Of a stretch of 64,000 bases of DNA, positions 20,799-30,572 are shown one piece after another. The notes beneath the pieces were generated by a model. The model did not search any database, was not told where the DNA came from, and was given only the letters and a program-made list of their open reading frames with translations. A program made the translations under genes and the position numbers. Every line of letters begins with the position of its first letter. Position 1 is the stretch's first letter. Source of the DNA: Acidobacteriota bacterium (lineage in GTDB: Bacteria; Acidobacteriota; UBA6911); contig JAAYAM010000214.1 in the NCBI GenBank assembly GCA_012719355.1, forward strand, positions 28,926 to 92,925, read 5' to 3'.

Positions 20799-22361
20799 GT
20801 GAAAATACGGATCTACGACACCACATTGCGGGACGGGACGCAGGGAGAGAGCGTCGCCTTCTCGGTGCAGGACAAACTCAGGGTAGCTCGCAGGCTGGAC
20901 GAGTTCGGGGTCGACTACATCGAAGGAGGATGGCCCGGCTCTAATGAAAAGGATGTCGAGTTCTTCAGTCGCGCAGCATCCCTGTCTTGGCGGTCGGCCA
21001 GAATCGCGGCATTCGGCAGCACAGCGCTGGCAAAGAACAGCCCGGATGAAGACGCCAATCTGAATGCACTGATCGCAGCCGACACCCCGGTCGTCACGAT
21101 CTTTGGTAAGTCCTGGGACTTCCATGTTCACACTGCCCTGAGAATCTCCCTTCATGCAAACTGCGACCTTATCAAAGCCTCAGTCGCTTACCTGAAGTCG
21201 AAAGGGAGGGAGGTCATTTACGATGCGGAGCATTTCTTCGACGGCTTCGCCGCAAATCCCGAGTATGCACTCCAGACACTGCGGGCCGCCGAAGCCGGAG
21301 GAGCCGATCTCATCACGCTTTGTGATACAAACGGCGGTACTCTACCGCACCAGCTGCAAGAGGCGATCCACCGGGTGAAAGCAACGGTAAAGGTTCCTCT
21401 CGGCATTCACTGCCACAATGACTCCGACCTGGCTGTAGCCAATACGCTTGCCGCGGTCCAGGCGGGCGTGGTTCACGTCCAGGGGACCATGAACGGCTAT
21501 GGCGAACGCGCCGGAAACGCCAACCTCTGCTCGATCATACCTAATCTGGAACTCAAACTGCGATATACCGTGGTCGGCCCCGAGCGGCTGCAGCTTCTGA
21601 CCAACACATCCAGATTCATAAGCCAGATCGCCAACCTGCCCCATCGCAAGGACCTCCCGTTCGTGGGTGAAAGTGCTTTTGCACATAAGGGGGGCATCCA
21701 CGTCAGTGCCATCATAAGAGACGCAAAGACCTACGAGCATGTCGAACCGGAGATGGTGGGAAACACCCGCAGAGTCCTCGTCTCCGAGCTTTCGGGCAAG
21801 AGCAATCTCATGTACAAGGCGCGTGAGATGAACGTGGACATCGCCGAACACGAAGAAGAGCTCAGGCCTGCGTTGAACCGGATTAAGAAACTCGAGAACC
21901 AGGGCTATGAATTTGAAGCAGCCGAAGCATCAATACGGGTCTTGATGGAAACCGCGCTCAACGGCGAACGGGAGTTTTTCAGAATTGACAATTTCCGCGT
22001 CGTCACCGACATGCACAGGACAGGCGAAGTCACTTCCGAGGCGACGGTCAAGATACGGGTAGGCGACCGCTCTGTCCACACTGTGGCCGAAGGAGATGGT
22101 CCGGTTCACGCACTCGACAGAGCTCTTCGGCTTGCTCTCAATCAGTTCTTCGAACCGCTTCGTTCCGTACAGCTGACCGACTACAAGGTCCGGGTGCTTG
22201 AAGGAAGTCACGGGACCGGATCCAAAGTACGGGTCCATATCCAGCAGAGCGATGGCGACGAGAACTGGACGACGGTCGGAGTATCGGAAAACATCCTCGA
22301 AGCAAGTTATATTGCACTGGCCGACGGCATACGGTACAAGCTGCTGAAGGACCGCCTGTAA
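20799..22361 (+). CDS. cimA: (R)-citramalate synthase (2-isopropylmalate synthase family)
   Basis: IYDTTLRDGTQGESVAFS, GIHCHNDSDLAVANTLAAVQAG, NGYGERAGNANL, long C-terminal LeuA dimer domain; GTG start. Confidence 0.9.
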   Translation: MKIRIYDTTLRDGTQGESVAFSVQDKLRVARRLDEFGVDYIEGGWPGSNEKDVEFFSRAASLSWRSARIAAFGSTALAKNSPDEDANLNALIAADTPVVTIFGKSWDFHVHTALRISLHANCDLIKASVAYLKSKGREVIYDAEHFFDGFAANPEYALQTLRAAEAGGADLITLCDTNGGTLPHQLQEAIHRVKATVKVPLGIHCHNDSDLAVANTLAAVQAGVVHVQGTMNGYGERAGNANLCSIIPNLELKLRYTVVGPERLQLLTNTSRFISQIANLPHRKDLPFVGESAFAHKGGIHVSAIIRDAKTYEHVEPEMVGNTRRVLVSELSGKSNLMYKAREMNVDIAEHEEELRPALNRIKKLENQGYEFEAAEASIRVLMETALNGEREFFRIDNFRVVTDMHRTGEVTSEATVKIRVGDRSVHTVAEGDGPVHALDRALRLALNQFFEPLRSVQLTDYKVRVLEGSHGTGSKVRVHIQQSDGDENWTTVGVSENILEASYIALADGIRYKLLKDRL

Positions 22362-22497
22362 CCTCTCGCATTTGTTGCAGGCTCTGCCGGAGCGTGCGCA
22401 GAAAACGCTTGCCTGCCTTGTTCCAACAGCCTATAAGAAGGGGTGATCCGTGCACCCGGTTCATGCATGCCGGGAGCGGTCATCTGGAGGGAATCAA

Positions 22498-23559
22498 ATG
22501 CGAATATTTCGAGGCATGGCCCGCTGCAGTCTTTTTCTTTCGGTTCTTCTGCTTTCCCAACCCGCTCTTATGGCGGATCAGGTGATACTCAAGAACGGCG
22601 ACCGCTTAACCGGCACGATCGTAAAAAAAGAGGGGAACAAACTCACCATCAAAACCGACCAGTTCGGCGAAGTCATCACTCCCTGGAGCCAGGTGGAATT
22701 CGTCGCGGCCGACAAACCGCTGCATCTGGTTCTCCCTGACGGCAAGACAATCAACGGGGTTTTCAGCCTTAAGGAACGAAAAGTCGAACTGACCGGATCC
22801 CAGTCATCAGTCGCGTTGACACCTGACGATGTGGTCATCCTGCGCAGCGAGGATGAGCAGCTTGCGTTCGACCGGCTGACGCGTTCAGGATGGGGCAGAC
22901 TATGGGAAGGAATCGGCACGATCGGGTTCGCAGGGACTGCCGGCAACTCAAGAACCCTGACATACACGGCTGCGCTGACGGCAAACCGCACTACCGCCAC
23001 TGACAAAACCTCCGTTCATTTCAACGCTATCAAGAGCACTGCCCTGATAAACGGCATAAATGAGGATACTGCCGAAGCCATTCGAGGAGGAATAGGTTAT
23101 AGTCACAATGTCGGTCCCCGGCTGTTTCTAAACGGTTTCAACGATTATGAATATGACCGTTTTCAAAACCTGGATCTCCGCTTCGTCATCGGCGGAGGCC
23201 TCGGCTTCCGTGCCCTGAAGACCGAACGCAGCGCCCTGGAACTGTTCGGGGGCGCGGCGTACAATCGCTCGAGTTTCGACGCAGTCGGATCGCAGAAGGA
23301 CGCCGAATTCTATTGGGGAAATGAGTACACCCTGAAACTCAATTCCTCCACGAGCCTGACTCAGAGCTATCGAATGTTCAACAAGATCAATGAACCAGGG
23401 TACAGGGTGAATTTTGATCTGGGGCTGGGGACCAGGATATTGAAATGGCTCTCCTGGAACATGTCGGTAAGCGACCGTTACCTGAGCCGGCCGGTAGCCG
23501 GGCGCAAGACCAACGATTTCCTCTATACGACCGGAATCGGGATCTCATTCTCGAGGTGA
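22498..23559 (+). CDS. DUF481/YdiY-like outer-membrane protein with signal peptide
   Basis: Signal peptide, then DQVILKNGDRLTGTIVKKEGNKLTIKTDQFGEV and a beta-barrel-like C-terminus; start at 22498 preceded by GGAGGG. Confidence 0.8.
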   Translation: MRIFRGMARCSLFLSVLLLSQPALMADQVILKNGDRLTGTIVKKEGNKLTIKTDQFGEVITPWSQVEFVAADKPLHLVLPDGKTINGVFSLKERKVELTGSQSSVALTPDDVVILRSEDEQLAFDRLTRSGWGRLWEGIGTIGFAGTAGNSRTLTYTAALTANRTTATDKTSVHFNAIKSTALINGINEDTAEAIRGGIGYSHNVGPRLFLNGFNDYEYDRFQNLDLRFVIGGGLGFRALKTERSALELFGGAAYNRSSFDAVGSQKDAEFYWGNEYTLKLNSSTSLTQSYRMFNKINEPGYRVNFDLGLGTRILKWLSWNMSVSDRYLSRPVAGRKTNDFLYTTGIGISFSR

Positions 23560-23573
23560 GAATTCAGCGAGCG

Positions 23574-25394
23574 TCAGTCCAGGCTGCCCGTCGCCCGGCC
23601 CAGTTCCACAAGGGCTTTGGCATAGTCGACGCGCGCCCTGACCTCAGCCAGCTGCGCTGATCTCAGATCACGCTGCCGTGTTATCACTTGATACGGTATG
23701 GACGCGCCGGCAAGAAGTTTGTTCTCTTCCGCAGCCAGCAATTCGGTGCTCAATTCGACCGCCTTGTGAGCAGCTTCGACTTGAGCCTTCGACTGAACCA
23801 GTCCTATAAGGGCCTTGCGCACCTCGAGTTCGATTCTGGTGCGGGTGCGCTGCAGAGTAGTCTCGCTCTGTCGCTTCTCGAGCCTGGCTCTGTACACGTC
23901 TGCTTCCGCGGCGCGGTTCCGGATGTTGATCGAAAACGAAATTCCCACGGCATAATCCGGATAACTCCAATTCCTCACCTGCCGCAGGGCCTGCGACAAG
24001 CCTCCGGGGAGCACGACGGTGGCACCGCTCGAATCGGTGAAGATGCGGTTGCCGTACAGTCCCGAGCTGTTGAAATTGGCAAAGAGAAGCAGGCTGGGAC
24101 GCAGAGCATCTTTGGCGTACCGTATCGCGATATCCTGAATATTCAGGTTGATTTGACCCTGTCGCAGTTCGGGTCTGTTTTTCTGCGCGACTGACAGCGC
24201 ATCAGCAAGCCTTGGAATATCGCTTTCGCGCGGTTCGGGAAGAGGGTCCACCGCTTCGATCTGGACGGAATCCAGCAGCCCGGCAAGATCACGGCTCATT
24301 ACGTTCTTCAGCTCAACCTCGCGCAACTGCAGCGCTGTCCTGGATGCAACGAGATCGCGCTCCCTCATTGCGACCTCGGACTCCGAAGTGATAACGTCGA
24401 GTCCGGAAAGGGTCCCGATTTCCTCTCTCTGCCGGTTCTCTTCCAGGAGCCGCCGAGCGACTGCAAGAGACTGCTCGGCGACCTTTACATTCTCACGGGC
24501 GGCAACCAGTTCCCAGTAGATGCCCTGCGCCTGCGCCTGCGTTGTGTTTACCTGCAGTCGCACATTCTCCTTCATGATGTCTTCTTCGTTCTCGGCGACT
24601 TCTATGAAACGCCGCCCGACCGATCTGCCGAAACCGCTGAGCAACTGCTGAGTGAAGTTGATGGAGAGCTGCGAGACCACGTCCGGATTGTACCGGAGAA
24701 AACGCTGGGTGGAGCTCTGACGCATATTGTTGAGACTGACACTCAGACTCGTACCGGTGCTAAACGCCTGCGAATAACGAGCCTGCAGAGCAACAGACCT
24801 GGTCTCCACCTCGGGCAACCCCGCCACCACGATCGAGTTCAGAGGACTGTTGGTACGGTCGATGCTGAAGCCGATTGCCAGCGACGGGTCATAGGTTCCT
24901 CTTGGAAATCCGAAAACCTGCCTGGCACCTCCAGTGATACCGCCCGCGGATCCGAAACCTCCTACGCCACCGCCACCTCCGAGACCGGCTCCGATCGCCC
25001 CTGAGAAAAGACCGCTCGGGATCTGCATTCCCGCGCCCCCGCGAGGAGCCCCGCCCCCTTTGACCCTCAGGAGATCTGTCCAGGCATAATTGGCGCTGTT
25101 CCTCGTCGCCATTATGTCAAGGTTGTTTTCACTGACGGCGCTTTTCAGGTTTGTCAGCGATACCCGCAGCCTGCCGTCCTCGATCATCCGGAGGAGCTCC
25201 AGTGAATTCGACAGCTCCGATTGTGGGACTTTCTGCATCAGGTAAGGTTTGTAAAACCGCGGGAACCATTCCGGATTCCGGCTGAGGTTCGGCATAGCTA
25301 ACCTCTCCTGCGCGGCGGATATCACAGAAAAGCTCACCAGCAGAAGAGCCGTAAGAGCGGCCCGGACGAAGGGAATTGTCCTGGAATGCATCAA
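23574..25394 (-). CDS. TolC-family outer membrane efflux protein (copy 2) with Gly-rich insert
   Basis: Two TolC/OEP repeats, signal peptide, periodic helical heptads; Gly-rich SGAIGAGLGGGGGVGGFGSAGG insert. Confidence 0.85.
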   Translation of the reverse strand: MMHSRTIPFVRAALTALLLVSFSVISAAQERLAMPNLSRNPEWFPRFYKPYLMQKVPQSELSNSLELLRMIEDGRLRVSLTNLKSAVSENNLDIMATRNSANYAWTDLLRVKGGGAPRGGAGMQIPSGLFSGAIGAGLGGGGGVGGFGSAGGITGGARQVFGFPRGTYDPSLAIGFSIDRTNSPLNSIVVAGLPEVETRSVALQARYSQAFSTGTSLSVSLNNMRQSSTQRFLRYNPDVVSQLSINFTQQLLSGFGRSVGRRFIEVAENEEDIMKENVRLQVNTTQAQAQGIYWELVAARENVKVAEQSLAVARRLLEENRQREEIGTLSGLDVITSESEVAMRERDLVASRTALQLREVELKNVMSRDLAGLLDSVQIEAVDPLPEPRESDIPRLADALSVAQKNRPELRQGQINLNIQDIAIRYAKDALRPSLLLFANFNSSGLYGNRIFTDSSGATVVLPGGLSQALRQVRNWSYPDYAVGISFSINIRNRAAEADVYRARLEKRQSETTLQRTRTRIELEVRKALIGLVQSKAQVEAAHKAVELSTELLAAEENKLLAGASIPYQVITRQRDLRSAQLAEVRARVDYAKALVELGRATGSLD

Positions 25395-27277
25395 TTCCCC
25401 TCCTTGAGCCTGTCCGGGCCTAACGGAGGCGCTGGAACGCGGGAGAGTTTGCCGCTTAAGGCATCGGAATAGTCGATCCTGTTCCGCTCCAGTGTAATCC
25501 CTCTTGCCCGGTCCATTTCCACGAGTGCTTTTGCATAATTCGCCATGGCCGCGACTTCAGCCTGGCGCGCATTCGTGAAATCCCGTTCGCGCAAAATGAC
25601 CTGATAGGAAGTGGATGCGCCGGCTTCCAGCTTTATCTTTTCTCCTTCCCACATTTCGCGTGCCAGTGAGGCGGCCTTGCGCGCAGCCTCGACCTGGGCC
25701 TTGCCTTGGATAAGCCCAATTACAGCCTTGCGAACCTCCATCGCGATGGTGTTGCGGGAACGCTGCCTGTTTATCAGAAGCTGGTTCTTTTCAAGCTGGG
25801 AGCGGAGATTGTCGGCCTGCGCCGTCCTGTTGCGCAGCGGTACCGAGAGACTGAAGCCCCCGGCATATTGCGGATACTTCGCCCTGAAGCTTTGAGCGAA
25901 CGCGTCCGCCAATCCCGTGCTGGAGTTCTCACTGGAGCCCTGCAGCCCTGAACCGGCGTAAAATCCGAATACCGAAACACTCGGTTTAAGGTTCTGATCG
26001 GTGAAGCGAACCGAGACATCCTGGTTCTGCAGGCCGATCTCCGCCTGGCGGAGTTCGGGCCTCATCTCAAAGGCGGCCGCCAGGGCAGTCTGAGTCTCCG
26101 GAATGTCGGACTCCTGAGGGTTCGGCATCGGATCCCTGATGACTATCTGAGCGGCATCGAGTACTGGATCGACCCGCATGGCCAGCATATTCTTCAACGT
26201 GGCTTCCTGCAGTTGCAGGTTTGTCCGCGCCACAGTGAGGTCTCTTGTCCGGGCGGCAACTTCCGATTCAGCCGATGTCACGTCAAGCGGAGACATGGTG
26301 CCGACTTCAACCCGTATCTTGTTGTCCTTGTAGAGCTGCTCGGCGACGGCCAACGCCTGCTCGGCCACCTTCACATTCTCCTGGTGAGCGGCCAGCTCCC
26401 AATAGGCATTCTCAACCGCCACGATGGTGTTGATGACCTGGAGGCGGAACACGTCCTCTGCGACTTTCGTGTTGTTGCGCGCAACAATGATATACCGCTC
26501 ATTGTAGAGCCGGCCGAAGCCGTTCAGGAGCGGCTGGTTCACCCCGATCGCGAATCTGGTCACCGAAGCCGGGTTGTACAGGAGATTCTGCTGAGTCGAG
26601 CTCTGCCGCTGCCCGTTTAGAGTCAGCGAGTAGCTGGTCCCGAGTGAAAACAGTTGCGCATAGCTGGCCGTGAAGGCCGTATTCTCACCTACCACATTGA
26701 AGATTCCGGAGACAACATTGGTATTGAGAGGAGAGGTGACCCGGTTATAGCTGAAATTTACGTTCAGGGTGGGGTCGAAGTTCCCGGCGGATCCCACCTG
26801 GACTGCTCCCCCTCCGCCGGTGATTCCGCCGGCGGAACCGACGCCGGATCCCGCCCCCGATCCGCTTATTCCCGCCCCAAGAGCACCTGACGTCAATCCT
26901 CCAGGGGTTGAACCGCCGGAAAAGCCGCGCGGGGATTGTCCCGCCTTGCTGCGAAGCAGGTCTGTCTGGGAGTACTCCGGTATGTAGCGTTGCACGGCAA
27001 TATCAAGATTGTTCTCCAACGCAAGAGCCAGGGCGTCGGCAAGCGTGAGGTTGAGTTTGCCGTTATCAATGAGATCTTCAATTCTTGCGGTGTTGTCGAG
27101 CACCACCGGCGGAAGTTCTCGTCCACTATAAATGCTGAAAGGATTGGAGAAAAACCCTGATCCGGCGCGGTGCATCACCAGGCTCACATCCTGTTGGGCA
27201 AAGAGCGCCGGCCGCAGAATCAGCCCCGAGATCATGCAGGCTACCAGCAGGGCCGATCGGAACGTATGCTTTGTCAT
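25391..27277 (-). CDS. TolC-family outer membrane efflux protein (copy 1) with Gly-rich insert
   Basis: As the downstream paralogue; 4-nt overlap with it; Gly-rich SGALGAGISGSGAGSGVGSAGGITGGGG insert. Confidence 0.87.
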   Translation of the reverse strand: MTKHTFRSALLVACMISGLILRPALFAQQDVSLVMHRAGSGFFSNPFSIYSGRELPPVVLDNTARIEDLIDNGKLNLTLADALALALENNLDIAVQRYIPEYSQTDLLRSKAGQSPRGFSGGSTPGGLTSGALGAGISGSGAGSGVGSAGGITGGGGAVQVGSAGNFDPTLNVNFSYNRVTSPLNTNVVSGIFNVVGENTAFTASYAQLFSLGTSYSLTLNGQRQSSTQQNLLYNPASVTRFAIGVNQPLLNGFGRLYNERYIIVARNNTKVAEDVFRLQVINTIVAVENAYWELAAHQENVKVAEQALAVAEQLYKDNKIRVEVGTMSPLDVTSAESEVAARTRDLTVARTNLQLQEATLKNMLAMRVDPVLDAAQIVIRDPMPNPQESDIPETQTALAAAFEMRPELRQAEIGLQNQDVSVRFTDQNLKPSVSVFGFYAGSGLQGSSENSSTGLADAFAQSFRAKYPQYAGGFSLSVPLRNRTAQADNLRSQLEKNQLLINRQRSRNTIAMEVRKAVIGLIQGKAQVEAARKAASLAREMWEGEKIKLEAGASTSYQVILRERDFTNARQAEVAAMANYAKALVEMDRARGITLERNRIDYSDALSGKLSRVPAPPLGPDRLKEGN

Positions 27278-27388
27278 CTGAACCTCCTGAACGTCGGCCG
27301 ATTGTACAACGAAAAGGACGCTTGCGAAAGCAACAGACTGCTCGGATTGCCGCTGCGCAAGTGTTGAGATCGGTGCTATCTGGAATTA

Positions 27389-27685
27389 TCAGGATGGGTT
27401 GCTTGCATACTTCCGGGCGGTTTCGTACACCGGATCCTCCACCTTCAATCCGACCAGGAACTCTTCCCTGTGAGGCTGGCAGTAGATGAGCTCTCCCGTG
27501 AAATTCACGCTACCCCATTCAACCGTCACTGTAGCGGATTCAGGAAGTTTGTGTTTCATGATGAGACTGAGACCGTGAACCGAAAGGTCCGCGAGCCGCG
27601 CCTTGCATGTACCGCCGGGAAGGTCCGAAGAGGTCACGTTTACTGTCAGATCGGTCTTGAATCGTGTGCGACTTCGCCTGTTCAT
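27389..27685 (-). CDS. PilZ domain protein
   Basis: 98 aa; MNRRSRTRFKTDLTVNVTSSDLPGG...ARLADLSVHGLSL pattern (RxxxR ... D/NxSxxG). Confidence 0.8.
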   Translation of the reverse strand: MNRRSRTRFKTDLTVNVTSSDLPGGTCKARLADLSVHGLSLIMKHKLPESATVTVEWGSVNFTGELIYCQPHREEFLVGLKVEDPVYETARKYASNPS

Positions 27686-27791
27686 GTGTTGCTCAATCGG
27701 TTGAAAGCCGCCGACACCTTAGCACAAACAGGCAGCAGGACCGGCGGATAGTTGTTCCGTTTTCAAAAGAGCTTTGTCAATGGATATCGGT

Positions 27792-27818
27792 TTGACAAAA
27801 AGCTCTTCTCGCTACTAT
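27792..27818 (+). promoter_or_regulatory. Putative sigma70 promoter overlapped by an inverted repeat, upstream of nitroreductase gene
   Basis: TTGACA-N15/16-TACTAT; the -35 lies in one arm of AAGAGCTTTGTCAA ... TTGACAAAAAGCTCTT. Confidence 0.5.
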
Positions 27819-27897
27819 GCTCTGCCCGTTTCAGGACACCTTCTTATCACAGATTTTCTCTGATATAAACGGATACGCAGAAGGAGGATTGAGGATC

Positions 27898-28719
27898 ATG
27901 GGGTTTTTGAGAATCGACCGGAACATATGCAAACGAGACGGTTTCTGTGTCCGGGAATGCCCGGGAACGATCATTCGCATGTCGGCAGACGGGATTCCGG
28001 AAGTCACGCCCGGACGTGAAGCTGGTTGTTTCGATTGCGGTCACTGCGTAGCGGTCTGTCCCTACGGCGCTCTGGAACATGAGCGGATTCCGTCGGGGAA
28101 TTCCCCAGCGATCCGGGAAGAACTGCGGATCAGCGAGGAGCAGGCGCTGCAGTTCCTCCGCTCCCGAAGATCGATAAGGCATTTCCTGAACAAGCCGGTG
28201 GAAAAGGAACGTATCTTGAAGCTGATTCATGGCGCGCGCTACGCTCCCACGGCGGGCAACGGCCAGCTTGTCGAGTGGCTCGTAGTCAGCGACAGAACAC
28301 GCCTGAAGGAAATCTCCGGACTCACGGTAGACTGGTTGCGTGAATTGGTGAAGGATCCGCAGGTTCTGGCGACGAGTCCCTATCTCCCTGCAGCGGTGGC
28401 GGCTTGGGACGCAGGGTATGATTCGGTGCTTCGAGATGCCCCTGTCCTCGTGATCGCCACTGCACCGAAGGAGGCAATCAACGGTATGGTCGATCTTACT
28501 CTGGCTCTTTCATATTTCGATCTGCTTGCGCCGGCGATGGGATTGGGAACCTGCTGGGCGGGACTCCTCCAGGGAGCACTGCTGCACCTTCCTTCACTGA
28601 AGCGCTTTGCCGGAATACCAGAGCGAAACCCGCACCATTACCCCATCATGCTTGGGTACCCCGATGCCAAATACTACCGGGTACCGGAAAGAAAAGAGCC
28701 GAAAGTACGTTTCGTGTAG
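27898..28719 (+). CDS. Nitroreductase family protein with N-terminal 2x[4Fe-4S] ferredoxin domain
   Basis: CKRDGFCVRECPG and CFDCGHCVAVCPYGA ferredoxin motifs, then RSIRHF...ARYAPTAGNGQ nitroreductase motif. Confidence 0.92.
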   Translation: MGFLRIDRNICKRDGFCVRECPGTIIRMSADGIPEVTPGREAGCFDCGHCVAVCPYGALEHERIPSGNSPAIREELRISEEQALQFLRSRRSIRHFLNKPVEKERILKLIHGARYAPTAGNGQLVEWLVVSDRTRLKEISGLTVDWLRELVKDPQVLATSPYLPAAVAAWDAGYDSVLRDAPVLVIATAPKEAINGMVDLTLALSYFDLLAPAMGLGTCWAGLLQGALLHLPSLKRFAGIPERNPHHYPIMLGYPDAKYYRVPERKEPKVRFV

Positions 28720-28733
28720 AGTTTGAGGGGGGA

Positions 28734-28761
28734 AGAGCCACAGGAGATCTCCTGTGGCTCT
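28734..28761. terminator. Bidirectional terminator between convergent nitroreductase and malic enzyme genes
   Basis: Perfect 28-nt palindrome AGAGCCACAGGAGATCTCCTGTGGCTCT between convergent genes. Confidence 0.6.
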
Positions 28762-28784
28762 CTCTCCAACTACGTCGTCCCAGC

Positions 28785-30173
28785 TTACTCGGGTGCGGCC
28801 AGGATCACTCTTTCCTGCATTTTCACCTGCGTCTCGCTCCTGGCGCGGCTGATCATCAGTTCCGCCGTTCTATAGAGTTGATCGCGGGTGAGAATCCTGC
28901 GGGCGACTCCCTGCTCGATCGCCTTCATCCCGACAGCCACCGCCTCTCGAATGAAAACATCCGGCTCGTCCATTTTCGGGATGATGTAATCCGGGCTGAG
29001 GCCTTTGTCTTCAGCGCATTTCGCAAGTTCTTTCGCCGCCGCGATGCACATCTGATCGGTAATCGTCGTGCCGGCGACATCAAGGCAGCCACGGAAGATT
29101 CCGGGGAACCCCAGCGAATTGTTGATCTGGTTGGGAAAATCGGAGCGCCCGGTGCCGACAACAACCGCGCCCGCCTCTTTGGCATCCCAGGGCCACATTT
29201 CCGGGATCGGGTTCGCCGTCGTGAAGACGATGGGATCCTTCGCCATCTGGGCAACCCATTCCTTCTTAAGAGTATCCGGACCGGGGGTCGATGCAGCTGA
29301 AACCACGTCAGCTCCCCGCATCGCCTCTTCGATTCCACCGACGAGCTGATCTCTATTGGTAAGCTGACACATCTCCCATTTTTCTCTGTGGGTCTTCTGT
29401 AACTCGGTGCGGCCTTTGTGCAGAGTACCCTTGGAATCAACAAAGATAAGATTGCCAGGCTTGGCGCCATAGGCCATGTAGAGTGCACCGATGCGGATAT
29501 TGGCTGCTCCCGAACCAACTAGAGTTATCCTGACATCCTCGATGCGTTTTCCGACGACTTTGAGAGCATTGATCAGCCCGGCCAGGCAAACCGTGGCCGT
29601 CCCCTGCTGGTCATCATGCCACACAGGGATTTTGCAGCGCCTGCGCAGTTCGGCCAGAATATAGAAACACTTGGGCTGCGCTATATCTTCGAGATTGATT
29701 CCGCCGAAAGAGGGCTGAAGAAGCTCAACGGTCCTGATGATTTCATCCGGGTCCTTGGTGTCCAAACAGATCGGAAACGCATCAACGCCACCAAGGTACT
29801 TATAAAGGATGCCCTTTCCTTCCATCACCGGCATACCGGCCTCGGGGCCGATATCACCCAGGCCAAGAACACGAGTTCCGTCCGTGACCACCGCTACCGT
29901 GTTCCCTTTGTTGGTATGCTCGTAAACCTTTTCGGGATTCTTATGAATATCTTTGCAGACTTCCGCCACACCCGGCGTGTACCAGATGGCGAAATCATCG
30001 AAATCACGGATACAGCATTTCGGCGAAGTCTCCAGCTTGCCCTTGTAAAATGGATGCAGTTTCATCGCATCTTCCGCGGGCTTATACGCCTTGGCTAGCA
30101 ACTCCTCCTTGGTCACTCTCTTCGTTTCTGGTGTCTTGACTGCTTGTGCGGCCGGATCTGAATTGATGGCCAT
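28785..30173 (-). CDS. NAD(P)-dependent malic enzyme
   Basis: [55 protein letters not shown]. Start at 30173 (MAINSD, GGAGGATACAATG) rather than 30383. Confidence 0.93.
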   Translation of the reverse strand: MAINSDPAAQAVKTPETKRVTKEELLAKAYKPAEDAMKLHPFYKGKLETSPKCCIRDFDDFAIWYTPGVAEVCKDIHKNPEKVYEHTNKGNTVAVVTDGTRVLGLGDIGPEAGMPVMEGKGILYKYLGGVDAFPICLDTKDPDEIIRTVELLQPSFGGINLEDIAQPKCFYILAELRRRCKIPVWHDDQQGTATVCLAGLINALKVVGKRIEDVRITLVGSGAANIRIGALYMAYGAKPGNLIFVDSKGTLHKGRTELQKTHREKWEMCQLTNRDQLVGGIEEAMRGADVVSAASTPGPDTLKKEWVAQMAKDPIVFTTANPIPEMWPWDAKEAGAVVVGTGRSDFPNQINNSLGFPGIFRGCLDVAGTTITDQMCIAAAKELAKCAEDKGLSPDYIIPKMDEPDVFIREAVAVGMKAIEQGVARRILTRDQLYRTAELMISRARSETQVKMQERVILAAPE

Positions 30174-30502
30174 TGTATCCTCCATCTGTTTTTGCTTAAA
30201 CCGGGCGCGGTCCTCTGCTCCCGGGGTGGGTGCTAATAATAATATATCTCTTTGCTCAATCTGTGCGAGGGGATCAGCTGCCGCACTTCTGAAAAAGATC
30301 TCATCCACGGCAAGCGCCTTCTGCCACTCTATCCGCTCAAAGAAGACGTGCACACCATACTCTCGTATGCATCCTGAATTCAAGTCATATCTGATTAGCG
30401 CTTCTAATCACAGCCGAAACATGATTAGTTTCTGCTCACAACTCGTTGGACTTCAATTTGATACATCCCGGGGTGGAATTGAATCTCCGAGTCAACCGGG
30501 AA

Positions 30503-30544
30503 CCGGGAGATGGGCCGCATCCTTGTCTGCGGCCCATCTCCCGG
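30503..30544. terminator. Strong 17-bp stem-loop downstream of porin-like gene (putative terminator/transcript-end structure)
   Basis: CCGGGAGATGGGCCGCA-TCCTTGTC-TGCGGCCCATCTCCCGG perfect stem; no T-run seen. Confidence 0.5.
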
Positions 30545-30572
30545 GAGTGGGGGGGTGCGAGACCTTGATGTT

